Origin: Chitinophagaceae bacterium 26-R-25
GTDB taxonomy: Bacteria; Bacteroidota; Bacteroidia; Chitinophagales; Chitinophagaceae
Assembly: GCA_029906195.1 (NCBI GenBank)
Contig: JARWSJ010000002.1
Coordinates: forward strand, 1,426,001-1,490,000
DNA: 64,000 nucleotides
Direction: 5' to 3'
In this document: positions 17,072-26,008 of the stretch, in pieces
Layout of the letters: each line of letters opens with the position of its first letter
How positions within the stretch are numbered: the first letter of the stretch is position 1
Program-made: the position numbers and the translations under genes
Notes under the pieces: model-generated
What the model saw: only the letters and a program-made list of their open reading frames with translations
Databases searched by the model: none
What the model was told of the DNA's origin: nothing

Positions 17072-18418
17072 ATGAAAATGAGAAAATTGTTCATACTGCT
17101 GTTATGCTGCTGCGTCTTTAATGTTGCACAGGCGCAGGAAGATGATGCTCCCGAAGCCACTACAGAAAATGAAGAGCAATCGGCCAGGGATCAGGACCAT
17201 ACGCAGTTTCTTCGTTTAAAAAGAAATTATGAACTGGGAGATGGACTTACGCTGGAATCCTCCAAAATGCGTTTGAATTTCACGCAAAGCCTTCAATTGC
17301 TGTACGGCATGAGTACGCTCGATAAGTTCAAAAATACCAGCCCACAATTTGATATTCGCAGAGCCAGATTTAACTTCAGGGGATTTTTATTTAACGATAA
17401 AGTATACTTCAGGCTACGCTTAAATTTAGCGGGTAATTTTCAAAGTACCACCACAGGGACGCGATCATTCAATAATACTTTGCAGGACGCTTTGATCGAG
17501 TATAGACCAAATACCAACCATCGGTTCAACTTCGGTGTGCGTGCAGATTATGCTGATACACGCGAAGCGCGGATAGAAGGAGAGTCGCTCGGCTTCATTG
17601 AGCGAAGTGCCGTCTCCACTGCGTTTGATCCCATTTTTGATTACGGGATTCGGTACTATGGAACGATAAAAGTAGGCGGTAGCAATATCTTGAAACCCTA
17701 TGTTTCAGTCACCACCGGAGACGGTACGGCTGCATTGCAGAAGAACTACGGAGGCTTCAAATACGGCGTCAGGCTGGACTGGTTGCCATTCGGGACTTTC
17801 TCCAAGGGTGGTGAATATTATATGGATGACCTTGCCCGTGAACGCGTTCCTAAATTAATAGTGGGTGTTACGTTTAGTTATACCGACGGCATTTCTTCTG
17901 CAAAGGGAACCAATGGCGGACGATATATTTACGGTGACTCGGCAGCGAATCAGCTCTTACCTGATTATCTAAAAGCAGGATTTGACTTTATGTTCAAATA
18001 CCGCGGCTGGTATGCGTTTGGCGAATATGTTTATGCACACGCGACTGTGCCCACGGGTATTGCAGGAGAGTTTAACCTTAGTGGAAAATTTACTCCTTAT
18101 ACCGGGCAAACCCCTGAGCAGATCAACGCAACCGTGTTGAACAGGATTAACCTGGGCAGCGGCGTAAACATCCAGGGAGGATATTGTTTTGGTAAATGGG
18201 CTTGCGCAGCCCGGTACTCCCAGTTGCAAAATGATACTTACTCGGCAAATTTCGCTGACCAAAACAGGTATTATTCGTTTGTGGGTACACGTTATTTCAG
18301 AGAGCATAATTTGAAACTGAATATTGAAGGTGGTTATCAGGAGTATAAAGAAAATCTTAAAACCACTGATGTGAAAGGAAATATATACGGACAGGTAATG
18401 TTTACTATTCAATTCTAA
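17072..18418 (+). CDS. OprO/OprP-type outer-membrane porin
   Basis: A 448-residue protein with a signal peptide (cleavage after QAQ near residue 22), a short acidic segment (EDDAPEATTENEEQ), then a beta barrel ending in the aromatic C-terminus VMFTIQF expected for BAM recognition. Strands such as FDIRRARFNFRGFLFNDKVYF and SVTTGDG resemble the phosphate-selective porin O/P family. Here it more likely admits peptides or other anions for the peptidases of this locus than phosphate. The next gene starts 5 bp after its stop codon. Confidence 0.82.
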   Translation: MKMRKLFILLLCCCVFNVAQAQEDDAPEATTENEEQSARDQDHTQFLRLKRNYELGDGLTLESSKMRLNFTQSLQLLYGMSTLDKFKNTSPQFDIRRARFNFRGFLFNDKVYFRLRLNLAGNFQSTTTGTRSFNNTLQDALIEYRPNTNHRFNFGVRADYADTREARIEGESLGFIERSAVSTAFDPIFDYGIRYYGTIKVGGSNILKPYVSVTTGDGTAALQKNYGGFKYGVRLDWLPFGTFSKGGEYYMDDLARERVPKLIVGVTFSYTDGISSAKGTNGGRYIYGDSAANQLLPDYLKAGFDFMFKYRGWYAFGEYVYAHATVPTGIAGEFNLSGKFTPYTGQTPEQINATVLNRINLGSGVNIQGGYCFGKWACAARYSQLQNDTYSANFADQNRYYSFVGTRYFREHNLKLNIEGGYQEYKENLKTTDVKGNIYGQVMFTIQF

Positions 18419-18423
18419 GGGAT

Positions 18424-19959
18424 ATGAAAAAACTGCTATTGTTAATTGTTATTGTTTGTTATGGCGCAACGGCTTTGCGTGCGCAGGCAGTTGACATATA
18501 CCAGAAGTATTTCCCCGAACCTGCACACGATATGCCGTTGCCGATTGTGTCAGGAAAGTCAGACGAAGACTATTATACAAGCTACAAGAACGTGATGGAG
18601 TTTATTCGCCAGCTGGCTGAAAAACATCCTGAGTTGATGTCTGTTGGTTCGATTGGCAAGACACAAAAAAACAAGGTGCAGCCAATGGTGCAGATCACAA
18701 GAAAAAGCGGCATGGATGATAGGGAAAAATTGCGTGTTGTATTTATAGGGTGCATTCATGGAAACGAACCGCTGGCAACGGAAGGCATGTTATACTTTAT
18801 GTACCTGCTCATGCAGGATCAAAAATACCTGCCTATTCTTGATAAAGTGATCATACAGATAATGCCGATGGTAAACGCTGATGGCCGCCATGCAGAATCG
18901 AGAGTGTCGAATAATGGTGTGGACCTGAATCGTGACCTTACTATTTTAGATGCTGAAGAAAGCATCAATATTAAAACGGCAATCAACAAATTTGACCCGC
19001 ACGTGGTCGTTGATTTTCATGAGTATTCTCCTGCAAGGCAAGACTACAAAGAGTTGAACGATTGTTTCACCTCTTCTTATGATGAGTTGTTTTTGTACAC
19101 TGGGAATCTGAATGTAGATCCTGCTATTCGTGACATGATACGCAACATGTTTGTTGAGCCGACAAAAAAAACTGTAACAGAGCAGGGGCGTCGCGTAACG
19201 GATTATTCCACCACTTTTAGAGTAGATGATGAAGTGTGGTTGAATATAGGTGGGATAGCGAGCCGTTCAAGCGCTACAAACTATGCTTTGCAAAACCGTG
19301 TATCGATGCTGATGGAAATTCGAGGGTTGTCAGAAAAAGAAAAAGCGGGAAAACGAAGAATTGAAACAGCAGCTATTACGGCGCTTTCGTATTTGCAAAT
19401 AGCCTACGAAAATATCGGTGAAATAAAAGCAACCCTAACCCAAGCGGATGAACGTGCGATCGCGGCGAGCAGCCCTTCCGTGGCCACATCCAAACCGGAA
19501 AAAATTAAAAAGGATTATGTGTTTGTGAATGAATGCACCGTTTCCGATACAACGATAACATTCAATGCAAACTACAACATCAGTCAGACTGCAGTTATTG
19601 CAAGACCCAAGCCTGAAGCATTTGTGGTTTTTCCCGTTTCGGAAAAAATGAAAACAGTGTTATCGGTGTCCGGCGTTGAGTTTAAAGAAGTAACGCAACC
19701 ACTGCAAACGAAAGTGCAGCAATATGTGGAAGAAAAGAAAGGCTCGATCCAGCTCAAAGATCGTGATGTGACAATACCAGCAGGTGCATTGGTAATAGGT
19801 ACACATCAACGCATGAGCAACGTGATTGCTGATCTTATAGAGCCGGAAGGGTCGAATTCAATGTACACGAATCACATTATCAAGAAAAAATCTGACGAGA
19901 AAGAGATCCCGATATATCGAGTATCGAAAGAGCAATTATTGCAATTACACACTAATTAA
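18424..19959 (+). CDS. Exported M14-family zinc carboxypeptidase
   Basis: A 511-residue protein with signal peptide ending ALRAQ. Zinc ligands of the M14 fold are visible: His112 and Glu115 in GCIHGNEPLATEG, and His199 in VVDFHEYSP; the catalytic Glu is probably Glu298 in SMLMEIRGL. NGVDLNRD is the substrate-carboxylate Asn-Arg pair of carboxypeptidases. The domain ends near residue 340; the rest (about 350-511) is a C-terminal region I do not recognise. It should trim C-terminal residues from peptides in the periplasm. It is enclosed by two porin genes (5 bp before, 1-bp overlap after), a strong sign of one operon for peptide scavenging. Confidence 0.85.
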   Translation: MKKLLLLIVIVCYGATALRAQAVDIYQKYFPEPAHDMPLPIVSGKSDEDYYTSYKNVMEFIRQLAEKHPELMSVGSIGKTQKNKVQPMVQITRKSGMDDREKLRVVFIGCIHGNEPLATEGMLYFMYLLMQDQKYLPILDKVIIQIMPMVNADGRHAESRVSNNGVDLNRDLTILDAEESINIKTAINKFDPHVVVDFHEYSPARQDYKELNDCFTSSYDELFLYTGNLNVDPAIRDMIRNMFVEPTKKTVTEQGRRVTDYSTTFRVDDEVWLNIGGIASRSSATNYALQNRVSMLMEIRGLSEKEKAGKRRIETAAITALSYLQIAYENIGEIKATLTQADERAIAASSPSVATSKPEKIKKDYVFVNECTVSDTTITFNANYNISQTAVIARPKPEAFVVFPVSEKMKTVLSVSGVEFKEVTQPLQTKVQQYVEEKKGSIQLKDRDVTIPAGALVIGTHQRMSNVIADLIEPEGSNSMYTNHIIKKKSDEKEIPIYRVSKEQLLQLHTN

Positions 19960-21254
19960 TGCCAGCTATGAAGCGCAAATATGAGCTATTGATATTTTGC
20001 ATAATGATGGTTGCATTCAGTGCTTCCCAGGCGCAGGTTTCTGAGTCGGGGAAAATTGATTCCACCTTCCGTTATGTACCAGGCGAAGGCACGTATATCA
20101 GGCTCAGTAAAAAAGACAAATTCATTTTCAACATCAACGCTACACTGCAACCTGGTATGCAAACGATGGACGTTGACACCGGCAGCAAAGTGACGCACTC
20201 CAACCGCATGTCGCTTAATCTCGTTCGCCTTGCATTCAATGTGTCTGCATTTAATAATCAGCTTACAATGGGCCTGGTATCGGATTTTACAGGCACTACA
20301 GGTATATTGGAAGGTTGGTTGGGTTTGGCTTCAAAAAATCAGCAATACCGATTGGTGCTGGGTGAAAGGCAGACAAATACGAATAACCGTCTAGCCATGG
20401 CAGACGAAAAATATGCATCAGTGATGGGGCCATCTGTTGCGGGAAAATCAACTGACGGAAGTATTTACGGAGGGTTGATGCAAAATTTTGTGGGCTCAAC
20501 AAGAGAGGGTGGAATTTTCTTTGAAACTAATTTTACCATCAATAACAAAATGCGGTTGTATCCATCGGTGTCGGTTACAACTGGCGAAGGGCAAGGCTTT
20601 TGGGATGCACAAAGTGATGCAGGGTTTAAGTATGGTGGCCGGATAGACTTTATGCCAATGGGTGATTTTATTAAAAACAATGCATTCATAGCGCAGGATA
20701 TTTATCGCGAGCCTACTCCAAAACTAGGTATTGGCATAGCCGGCAGTTACAATGTAAAAGCAAGCAACGCAGTTGGTGGAGGTCATGGTACAGTAACAGG
20801 CATTTATGATGAAAGTGGAAATGCCGCTTATGCGGATTATCGCAAACTGGTAGTAGATGCAATATTTAAATACAAAGGCTTTGCTTTTGTTGGCGAATAC
20901 ACTGATGCTTCTGTATATGGAAAAAATCTTTTTACAGATGCAGCAGCATCAGTAAGGATGTCGCCTGCAATTGCATCTTCAAAATATAACCTGGGAAGTG
21001 GGCTTAATCTCCAATCTTCTTATGTACTCAAGGATGGTTGGGCCTTTGAAGGGCGTTACTCATTTGTGAAACCTGAGTTTGATACCGCTACATCGCTTAT
21101 TCAAAAGCAGGATTGGTTTACAATTGGCATCAACAAATACATAATGAACAACGCGTTTCGCATTGGGATTAACACTACCTGCATAAAACAAAATGGTGCG
21201 ATTGCCGACAAGACCACATGGATCAGCAACCTGGCCGTACAACTTTCATTCTAA
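19959..21254 (+). CDS. Second OprO/OprP-type porin
   Basis: A 431-residue barrel protein. The ATG at 19959 overlaps the carboxypeptidase stop codon by one base; an ATG four codons on (MKRKYELL) may be the functional start for the signal peptide, which ends near ASQAQ. The C-terminus LAVQLSF ends in Phe as expected of outer-membrane barrels. Strand patterns (SVSVTTGEGQGFWDAQSDAGFKYGGR) recall the upstream porin (VSVTTGDG ... YGGFKYGVR), so the two are diverged homologues. Presumably both feed the same peptide pathway with different selectivity. Confidence 0.8.
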   Translation: MPAMKRKYELLIFCIMMVAFSASQAQVSESGKIDSTFRYVPGEGTYIRLSKKDKFIFNINATLQPGMQTMDVDTGSKVTHSNRMSLNLVRLAFNVSAFNNQLTMGLVSDFTGTTGILEGWLGLASKNQQYRLVLGERQTNTNNRLAMADEKYASVMGPSVAGKSTDGSIYGGLMQNFVGSTREGGIFFETNFTINNKMRLYPSVSVTTGEGQGFWDAQSDAGFKYGGRIDFMPMGDFIKNNAFIAQDIYREPTPKLGIGIAGSYNVKASNAVGGGHGTVTGIYDESGNAAYADYRKLVVDAIFKYKGFAFVGEYTDASVYGKNLFTDAAASVRMSPAIASSKYNLGSGLNLQSSYVLKDGWAFEGRYSFVKPEFDTATSLIQKQDWFTIGINKYIMNNAFRIGINTTCIKQNGAIADKTTWISNLAVQLSF

Positions 21255-21381
21255 AGTCGCAATTATGAAATGAGCAAGACAACAATTTACCGACCCAAAG
21301 GCATGATTGTGTTTCATGCGAATTCCCTGCCCGACGAGGTCATTCAGGCGGGCATCTGACCAAAATAAAAAAAATAAACAG

Positions 21382-22152
21382 ATGAAACTGATATATACAA
21401 TAGCGATCGCTTTATCAATGGTGGGCTGTAGCTCGAAGGTGGAATTCACCGTTCCTGAAGTACCGCCGCCGGATAATCAAACATCGGATGTCATCATCTC
21501 GGAAATATCAACCGCGATCAACACTGATCCTAATGCCGGCGGTGTGCGCAATCACTATGTGGAATTATACAATGGCACAAGAGGCGCGATTGATCTTTCG
21601 CACTATGCGATAGGTTATGATGCCGTTAGTGATGCCACTACTTTAAGAGACTGGCGCTTTCCCGATAATACCACTTATTTGAAATTGACAGGCTCACTTG
21701 AAAGCGGCAAGTGCTACGTTATCGCATCAACACAGGCAGATGCCAGCATAAAAAGAGACATCTCATGGGGAACCACCAGTACCGCGAGTGGCGATGCCAG
21801 CAAGCCGTTGCAATTAAGTGGTAACAGTGGTATCACCTTGCTGAAACAAGATGCAGCGGGAACATACATGCTCGATGGAACGGCTTACAAAATCATAGAT
21901 GCTTTCGGAAGTCCGAATGTGGCTCGTATAATGTTTGCCGGCAGCAGCAGCAGTAGAAACAATTTTTTCTGGTCTATAGCCGGAGAAGTATTAGATACCC
22001 GCAACAGAACCATCTGGCGCAAAGGCACTGTTAGAGATCCGAGTGCCGATTGGGCAACCACAAAAGGTACATCTGCTACGGATTCCCAATGGAGATTGTC
22101 GGCAGACAGAGCCTGGGATTATTCAAACCTGGGACTGCCGTCGACTCAGTGA
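21382..22152 (+). CDS. Lamin-tail-domain lipoprotein
   Basis: A 256-residue lipoprotein: MKLIYTIAIALSMVGC gives a short signal peptide with lipobox Cys16, followed by a Pro-rich linker (EVPPP). Residues about 32-150 look like a lamin tail domain, an Ig-like fold used on secreted nucleases and surface proteins: SDVIISEISTA, then HYVELYNGTRGAIDLSHYAIG. No nuclease or other catalytic domain is present. I start at 21382 because the in-frame extension to 21307 lacks a signal peptide and reads through intergenic sequence. It is the last gene of the porin/peptidase locus, and its stop codon lies within an inverted repeat. Confidence 0.75.
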   Translation: MKLIYTIAIALSMVGCSSKVEFTVPEVPPPDNQTSDVIISEISTAINTDPNAGGVRNHYVELYNGTRGAIDLSHYAIGYDAVSDATTLRDWRFPDNTTYLKLTGSLESGKCYVIASTQADASIKRDISWGTTSTASGDASKPLQLSGNSGITLLKQDAAGTYMLDGTAYKIIDAFGSPNVARIMFAGSSSSRNNFFWSIAGEVLDTRNRTIWRKGTVRDPSADWATTKGTSATDSQWRLSADRAWDYSNLGLPSTQ

Positions 22153-22230
22153 CTGAATAACCGAATAACCGAATAACTGAAGCGCAAGGTCGAAGTTGTC
22201 TTCAGTTATTCAGTTACTCAGTTATTCAAC
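22150..22230. repeat. ACTGAATAAC-family inverted repeat, copy 1
   Basis: Left arm (22151-22182) has repeated GAATAAC(C/T)GAA units; the right arm (22199-22230) is its near-complement with repeated TTCAGTTATTCAG. The left arm begins in the stop codon of the lipoprotein gene. A second copy lies at 24789-24892, so the pair brackets the permease gene. Confidence 0.8.
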
Positions 22231-22249
22231 TTTTAAAAGATCCGTGTAG

Positions 22250-22276
22250 ATCAGTCAAATCAGTGTCATCTGCGTA
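22250..22276. repeat. Dispersed intergenic repeat (ATCAGT family), copy 2
   Basis: Nearly the same sequence as at 10524-10551: ATCAGTC, AATCAGTGTCATCTG, then GT. Confidence 0.6.
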
Positions 22277-22414
22277 CTCTCTCGTGTACCAAAACCGAAC
22301 ACTTTTTGTATCGGAATCAAACATGCGCAATGTGGCGACAACTGCTAAACCTTTGATAATACTGTGAAAATATTTCTGGCATATTATTATCTTTTGTTTT
22401 CCAAACAACAGCCA

Positions 22415-24799
22415 ATGCTCAGAAATTATTTTAAAACGGCTTTTCGCAACATCTCCAGGCAAAAAGCTTATTCTTTTATAAATATTTCGGGGCTGGCATT
22501 GAGCCTTACCGCCGTTTGGATCATTTCACTGTACGTGGCCGATGAACTAAGCTATGATCGTTACCACCACAATGCAGAGAGAATCTACAGACTCGTTTCT
22601 CACGGATGGTGGGGTGAAGAGAAATTTGATATCACAGGAACGTCGGGACTATCGGCTGCTGCTTTTAAAAAGGATTTTCCCGAAGTGGAAGATGCTGTAC
22701 GAATTGATCCGGAAGGTGGTGGTGTACTCACCTACAATGACAAAACAATTAAAGAAGGCAATATCTTTTTTACTGATCCTTCTTTCTTCGATGTGTTTAC
22801 CTATCATTTCATTGCCGGGGGAACAAATGCGCTTAAGGAACCCAACTCAATTGTGCTCACAAAAACACTCGCCGCAAAATTGTTTGGTGAGCCAACAACA
22901 GCGATCAACAAAATAGTCTACATCGATAAAAGCCCGGTGAATGTGGCGGCAGTTATAGAAGACGTTCCGGCAAGCTCGCATTTTACATTTAATGCACTAC
23001 GTCCGTTTTCTCCGGATTACAAAGGCGATTGGAGCAATCTCAGCATTTACACATACATCCTTTTGAAGAAGAATGCAGACATAGAAAAGCTACGTGCCAA
23101 AATGCCGGCGTTTGTTACGAAATATCTTACAATCAATGCGCAGAACATTCATTTCAATCTTGAACTGCAACCATTAACCTCCATACATCTTCGCTCTCAC
23201 TTAATGTATGAGTTGGGCGGGAATCACGATATAAAATACATCTATGTTTTGTCCATTGTTGGTTTGCTCATTCTCATCATTGCTTTGATCAACTATATCA
23301 ACATCACAACGGCTCGTGCATCCGTGCGCCTGCGTGAAGTGGCCGTCAGACGAATTGTAGGTTCCAGTAAAAATAATCTCGTTAGTTTATTTCTTGCTGA
23401 ATCCATCAGTATGATCATTACTGCGGCGGCCATCAGTGTGGTATTGGTAGCGTTGCTTATGCCGCTGATCAATGATGTTACAGGGAAAACTTTATCGATA
23501 TGGAGATTTGGTTTGCCTGCAAGTATTTTCTATCTCTTATGCTTTACGCTGATCGCAGGACTTATTGGTGGCTTGTATCCGGCATTATTTTTATCGCGTT
23601 TCAAGGCTATTCCCGCTTTAAAAAATCAATTGGGCGATGTGAAGGGACAGGTCGTTTTTAGAAAATCATTGGTACTGTTTCAGTTTGCTGTTACGGTAGT
23701 TTTAATAACAGCATCGCTCGTTATTTATTTACAGCTTCGCTATGTTAGCAATACAGATCTTGGTTTCAATAAAAATCAAATGATGACCTTTCACATTGAT
23801 TCAAGGGACGTGAGAGAAAAAGTGCCAGCGCTTCGTGAAGCCTTATTACAAAATCCAAACGTAAAAGCGGTTGCGTCTGCAGGCAATCCAATTGGGAATA
23901 ACAACATTGGCATGATGGATTACAATGTTGAAAAAAATGGCGTGTTCGAAGAGCGCAGCAATCTCGCTTATGGCCTGACAGTCGATCCTGATTTTATCCC
24001 TGCCATGCAAATACATTTGAAAGAAGGACGAAACTTTTCAAAAAACATAGTGTCCGATAGTAACGATGTAATTGTGAACGAAGCCTTTCTTCAGCGCCAG
24101 GGCTGGGCAAGTGGTGTCGGCAGAAGGATTTCCAGGGGACAAGATTCAACAGGTAAAATTCTTGCGGTAAACATCATTGGCGTTGTAAAAGATTATCACA
24201 TTTATTCTTTGCAACACAAAATAGAACCGATGATCATGCAGCTGCCAAGGAATGCAATGGAACGCGATAACATGTATGTCCGTTTAAGTGAGAGCAATCT
24301 CCCGCAATCTTTGGTAGATGTGGAAAAGACATTCAGAAAGTTTGATCCTTCGGCGACATTCGACTATCAATTCCTCGATAAAAACTTCCTTGCACAATAC
24401 CAGGCTGAGCAAAAGCAGGGACAAATATTGCTTGCCTTTACCATTCTCACTATTTGTATTGCCTGCTTAGGATTGTTTGGTTTGATCACCTTCACCGTTA
24501 GCCAGCGCGTAAAAGAAATTGGTGTAAGAAAAGTGCTGGGTGCCAGCGTGAGCAGCATCACCATCTTACTAACAGGAAGTTTGTTGAAAATTATCTTGCT
24601 TTCCATGCTGGTAGCCGTTCCATTCTCCTGGTTTATGATGCACAAATGGCTGCAGGATTTTGCCTACCGCATCCAGCTAAACTGGTGGATCTTCGTGGTC
24701 TCCGGATTTGTGGCAATGATTATTGCATTGTTCACCTTGTGTTTCCAGGCCTTCAAAGCAGCCATCGCGAATCCAGCGAAGAGCTTGAGGACTGAATGA
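22415..24799 (+). CDS. FtsX/MacB-type ABC transporter permease
   Basis: A 794-residue inner-membrane protein starting MLRNYFKTAFRNISRQKAY, the usual N-terminus of Bacteroidetes permeases of this type. Order: transmembrane helix (about 15-40), MacB-like periplasmic domain (about 50-265), FtsX block with three helices (about 270-430, containing YINITTARASVRLREVAVRRIVG), fourth helix, second periplasmic domain (about 470-660) and a second FtsX block (TFTVSQRVKEIGVRKVLGAS to the end). Such proteins use an ATPase encoded elsewhere, which is absent here, and drive lipoprotein or peptide export or other mechanotransmission. I prefer the ATG at 22415 to a GTG at 22364. The gene is bracketed by two copies of one inverted repeat. 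Confidence 0.9.
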   Translation: MLRNYFKTAFRNISRQKAYSFINISGLALSLTAVWIISLYVADELSYDRYHHNAERIYRLVSHGWWGEEKFDITGTSGLSAAAFKKDFPEVEDAVRIDPEGGGVLTYNDKTIKEGNIFFTDPSFFDVFTYHFIAGGTNALKEPNSIVLTKTLAAKLFGEPTTAINKIVYIDKSPVNVAAVIEDVPASSHFTFNALRPFSPDYKGDWSNLSIYTYILLKKNADIEKLRAKMPAFVTKYLTINAQNIHFNLELQPLTSIHLRSHLMYELGGNHDIKYIYVLSIVGLLILIIALINYINITTARASVRLREVAVRRIVGSSKNNLVSLFLAESISMIITAAAISVVLVALLMPLINDVTGKTLSIWRFGLPASIFYLLCFTLIAGLIGGLYPALFLSRFKAIPALKNQLGDVKGQVVFRKSLVLFQFAVTVVLITASLVIYLQLRYVSNTDLGFNKNQMMTFHIDSRDVREKVPALREALLQNPNVKAVASAGNPIGNNNIGMMDYNVEKNGVFEERSNLAYGLTVDPDFIPAMQIHLKEGRNFSKNIVSDSNDVIVNEAFLQRQGWASGVGRRISRGQDSTGKILAVNIIGVVKDYHIYSLQHKIEPMIMQLPRNAMERDNMYVRLSESNLPQSLVDVEKTFRKFDPSATFDYQFLDKNFLAQYQAEQKQGQILLAFTILTICIACLGLFGLITFTVSQRVKEIGVRKVLGASVSSITILLTGSLLKIILLSMLVAVPFSWFMMHKWLQDFAYRIQLNWWIFVVSGFVAMIIALFTLCFQAFKAAIANPAKSLRTE

Positions 24800-24892
24800 C
24801 TGAATAACTGAATAACTGAAAGTTTAAAGTCAAAAAGCCTGACCAAACATAAGCCCTCAGTTATTCAGTTACTCAGTTATTCAGTTATTAAA
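24789..24892. repeat. ACTGAATAAC-family inverted repeat, copy 2
   Basis: Left arm (about 24793-24821) of GACTGAATAACTGAATAAC units overlaps the permease stop codon; right arm (24859-24890) is the complement (TCAGTTATTCAGTTACTCAG). Same family as 22150-22230. Confidence 0.8.
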
Positions 24893-24894
24893 AT

Positions 24895-24922
24895 GCCCCC
24901 TGTTTTATCAAGATTTACCCCC
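24895..24922 (+). promoter_or_regulatory. Candidate binding site of the hybrid regulator upstream of GH43
   Basis: Two half-sites, GCCCCC at 24895-24900 and ACCCCC at 24917-24922, are 22 bp apart start to start (two helical turns). The same arrangement precedes susC at 31676-31704, and the sequence between and around is partly shared (TTTT, AAG, then TTTACCCCC). AraC-type domains bind direct repeats with this spacing, so it is a likely activator site 67-94 bp before the GH43 start codon. Confidence 0.6.
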
Positions 24923-24988
24923 TGTATAAAACCTCTTGTCAGGTTACTTTCGTTTTGCTAAAAGTCTTTCCTTCAATCATTTATTATT

Positions 24989-25993
24989 ATGAAAGATAAA
25001 ACGAATGCTTGCCGATCAGGCAACAAATACTTTCTTGTAATGGTGGCAATCATTGCCTTGCTCACCTCTGCAACTGCACAAAAAAAGATCAACCCCGGTG
25101 AAGTTTGGCCGGACGACAAAGGCAATCACATCCAGGCACATGGAGGCGGTATTGTAAAAATTGACAAATATTTTTATTGGTACGGCGAGGAACGCAGGCA
25201 AGGTTTGGATACCGGTTTTCGCTACGTCAGCTGCTATCGTTCAAAAGATCTCGCGAACTGGAAGTTCATGGGTGATGCTTTGCAACTTTCGGACCCTGAG
25301 CATCTTGGCCGCCACTGGGTATTGGAGAGGCCAAAGGTTTATTTCAACAAGAAAACAAAAACCTATGTGATGTACTTTCATTTGGATGATGCCCGTTACA
25401 AATTGGCAAGGGTAGGTGTTGCCACAAGCGACAAACCTGAAGGGCCGTTTACATATCGCGAAAGTTTTCGTCCCCTTGAAAAAGAAAGCAGGGACATCGG
25501 CCAGTTCATCGATGATGATGGCGCCGCTTATCTCGTTTTCGAAAGCAGGCCAACTAAGGGATTCTTCATCGCCAGGTTGTCGGATGATTATCTCAAAGTG
25601 GAAAAAGAAGTTTGTCTCATCAATGCGCCTTTGGAAGGTGGCGCCATTGTACATTATAAAGGATTGTATTATGCCATTGGTTCTGCGCTCACCGGCTGGA
25701 ACCCCAATCCCAATAAATACGCAACCGCCAAATCGCTCGAAGGGCCATGGTCGGAATTTAAAGACATTGCGCCGCCCGAAACCAACACCTACAGCTCGCA
25801 ATCGACCATGATGCTTAAAGTGGAAGGAAAAAAAGATACTACGGTAATTTTTATGGCCGATCAGTGGAAGCCCAAAACGCAATGGGACTCGCGCTACCTG
25901 TGGATGCCACTCCAGATAGGTGACGGCAAGTTGTGGTTGCCTGAACCCAAGCCCTGGTCAATCGACATTAAAACCGGTAAGGTGCAATTTTAA
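24989..25993 (+). CDS. GH43-family glycoside hydrolase (exo-beta-1,3-galactanase clade likely)
   Basis: A 334-residue single-domain five-bladed propeller with signal peptide (ending TSATAQ). Family stretches: PDDKGNHIQAHGGGIVKIDK followed by YFYWYGE; the central SRDIGQFIDDDGAAYLVFES; and the acid-bearing APLEGGAIVHYKGLYYAIGS then LTGWNPNP. HAHGGG / YYWYGE openings with a missing usual catalytic-base Asp remind me of subfamily 24 (exo-beta-1,3-galactanases) or the related subfamily 34. No carbohydrate-binding module is attached. First gene of the utilisation locus, 15 bp before the GH105-like gene, and preceded by a candidate regulator site. Subfamily and linkage are inferred. Confidence 0.82.
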   Translation: MKDKTNACRSGNKYFLVMVAIIALLTSATAQKKINPGEVWPDDKGNHIQAHGGGIVKIDKYFYWYGEERRQGLDTGFRYVSCYRSKDLANWKFMGDALQLSDPEHLGRHWVLERPKVYFNKKTKTYVMYFHLDDARYKLARVGVATSDKPEGPFTYRESFRPLEKESRDIGQFIDDDGAAYLVFESRPTKGFFIARLSDDYLKVEKEVCLINAPLEGGAIVHYKGLYYAIGSALTGWNPNPNKYATAKSLEGPWSEFKDIAPPETNTYSSQSTMMLKVEGKKDTTVIFMADQWKPKTQWDSRYLWMPLQIGDGKLWLPEPKPWSIDIKTGKVQF

Positions 25994-26008
25994 AAACACA
26001 ATTTTACT

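Noticed and set aside
22415-24799. MacAB-type antibiotic efflux pump
   Set aside because: No MacA adaptor, no ATPase and no TolC-like gene is adjacent; single FtsX-type permeases of this kind are common in Bacteroidetes with unknown roles.
25241-25882. 213-codon open frame antisense to GH43
   Set aside because: Shadow of a well-supported glycoside hydrolase; no recognisable motif and no promoter or neighbour support.
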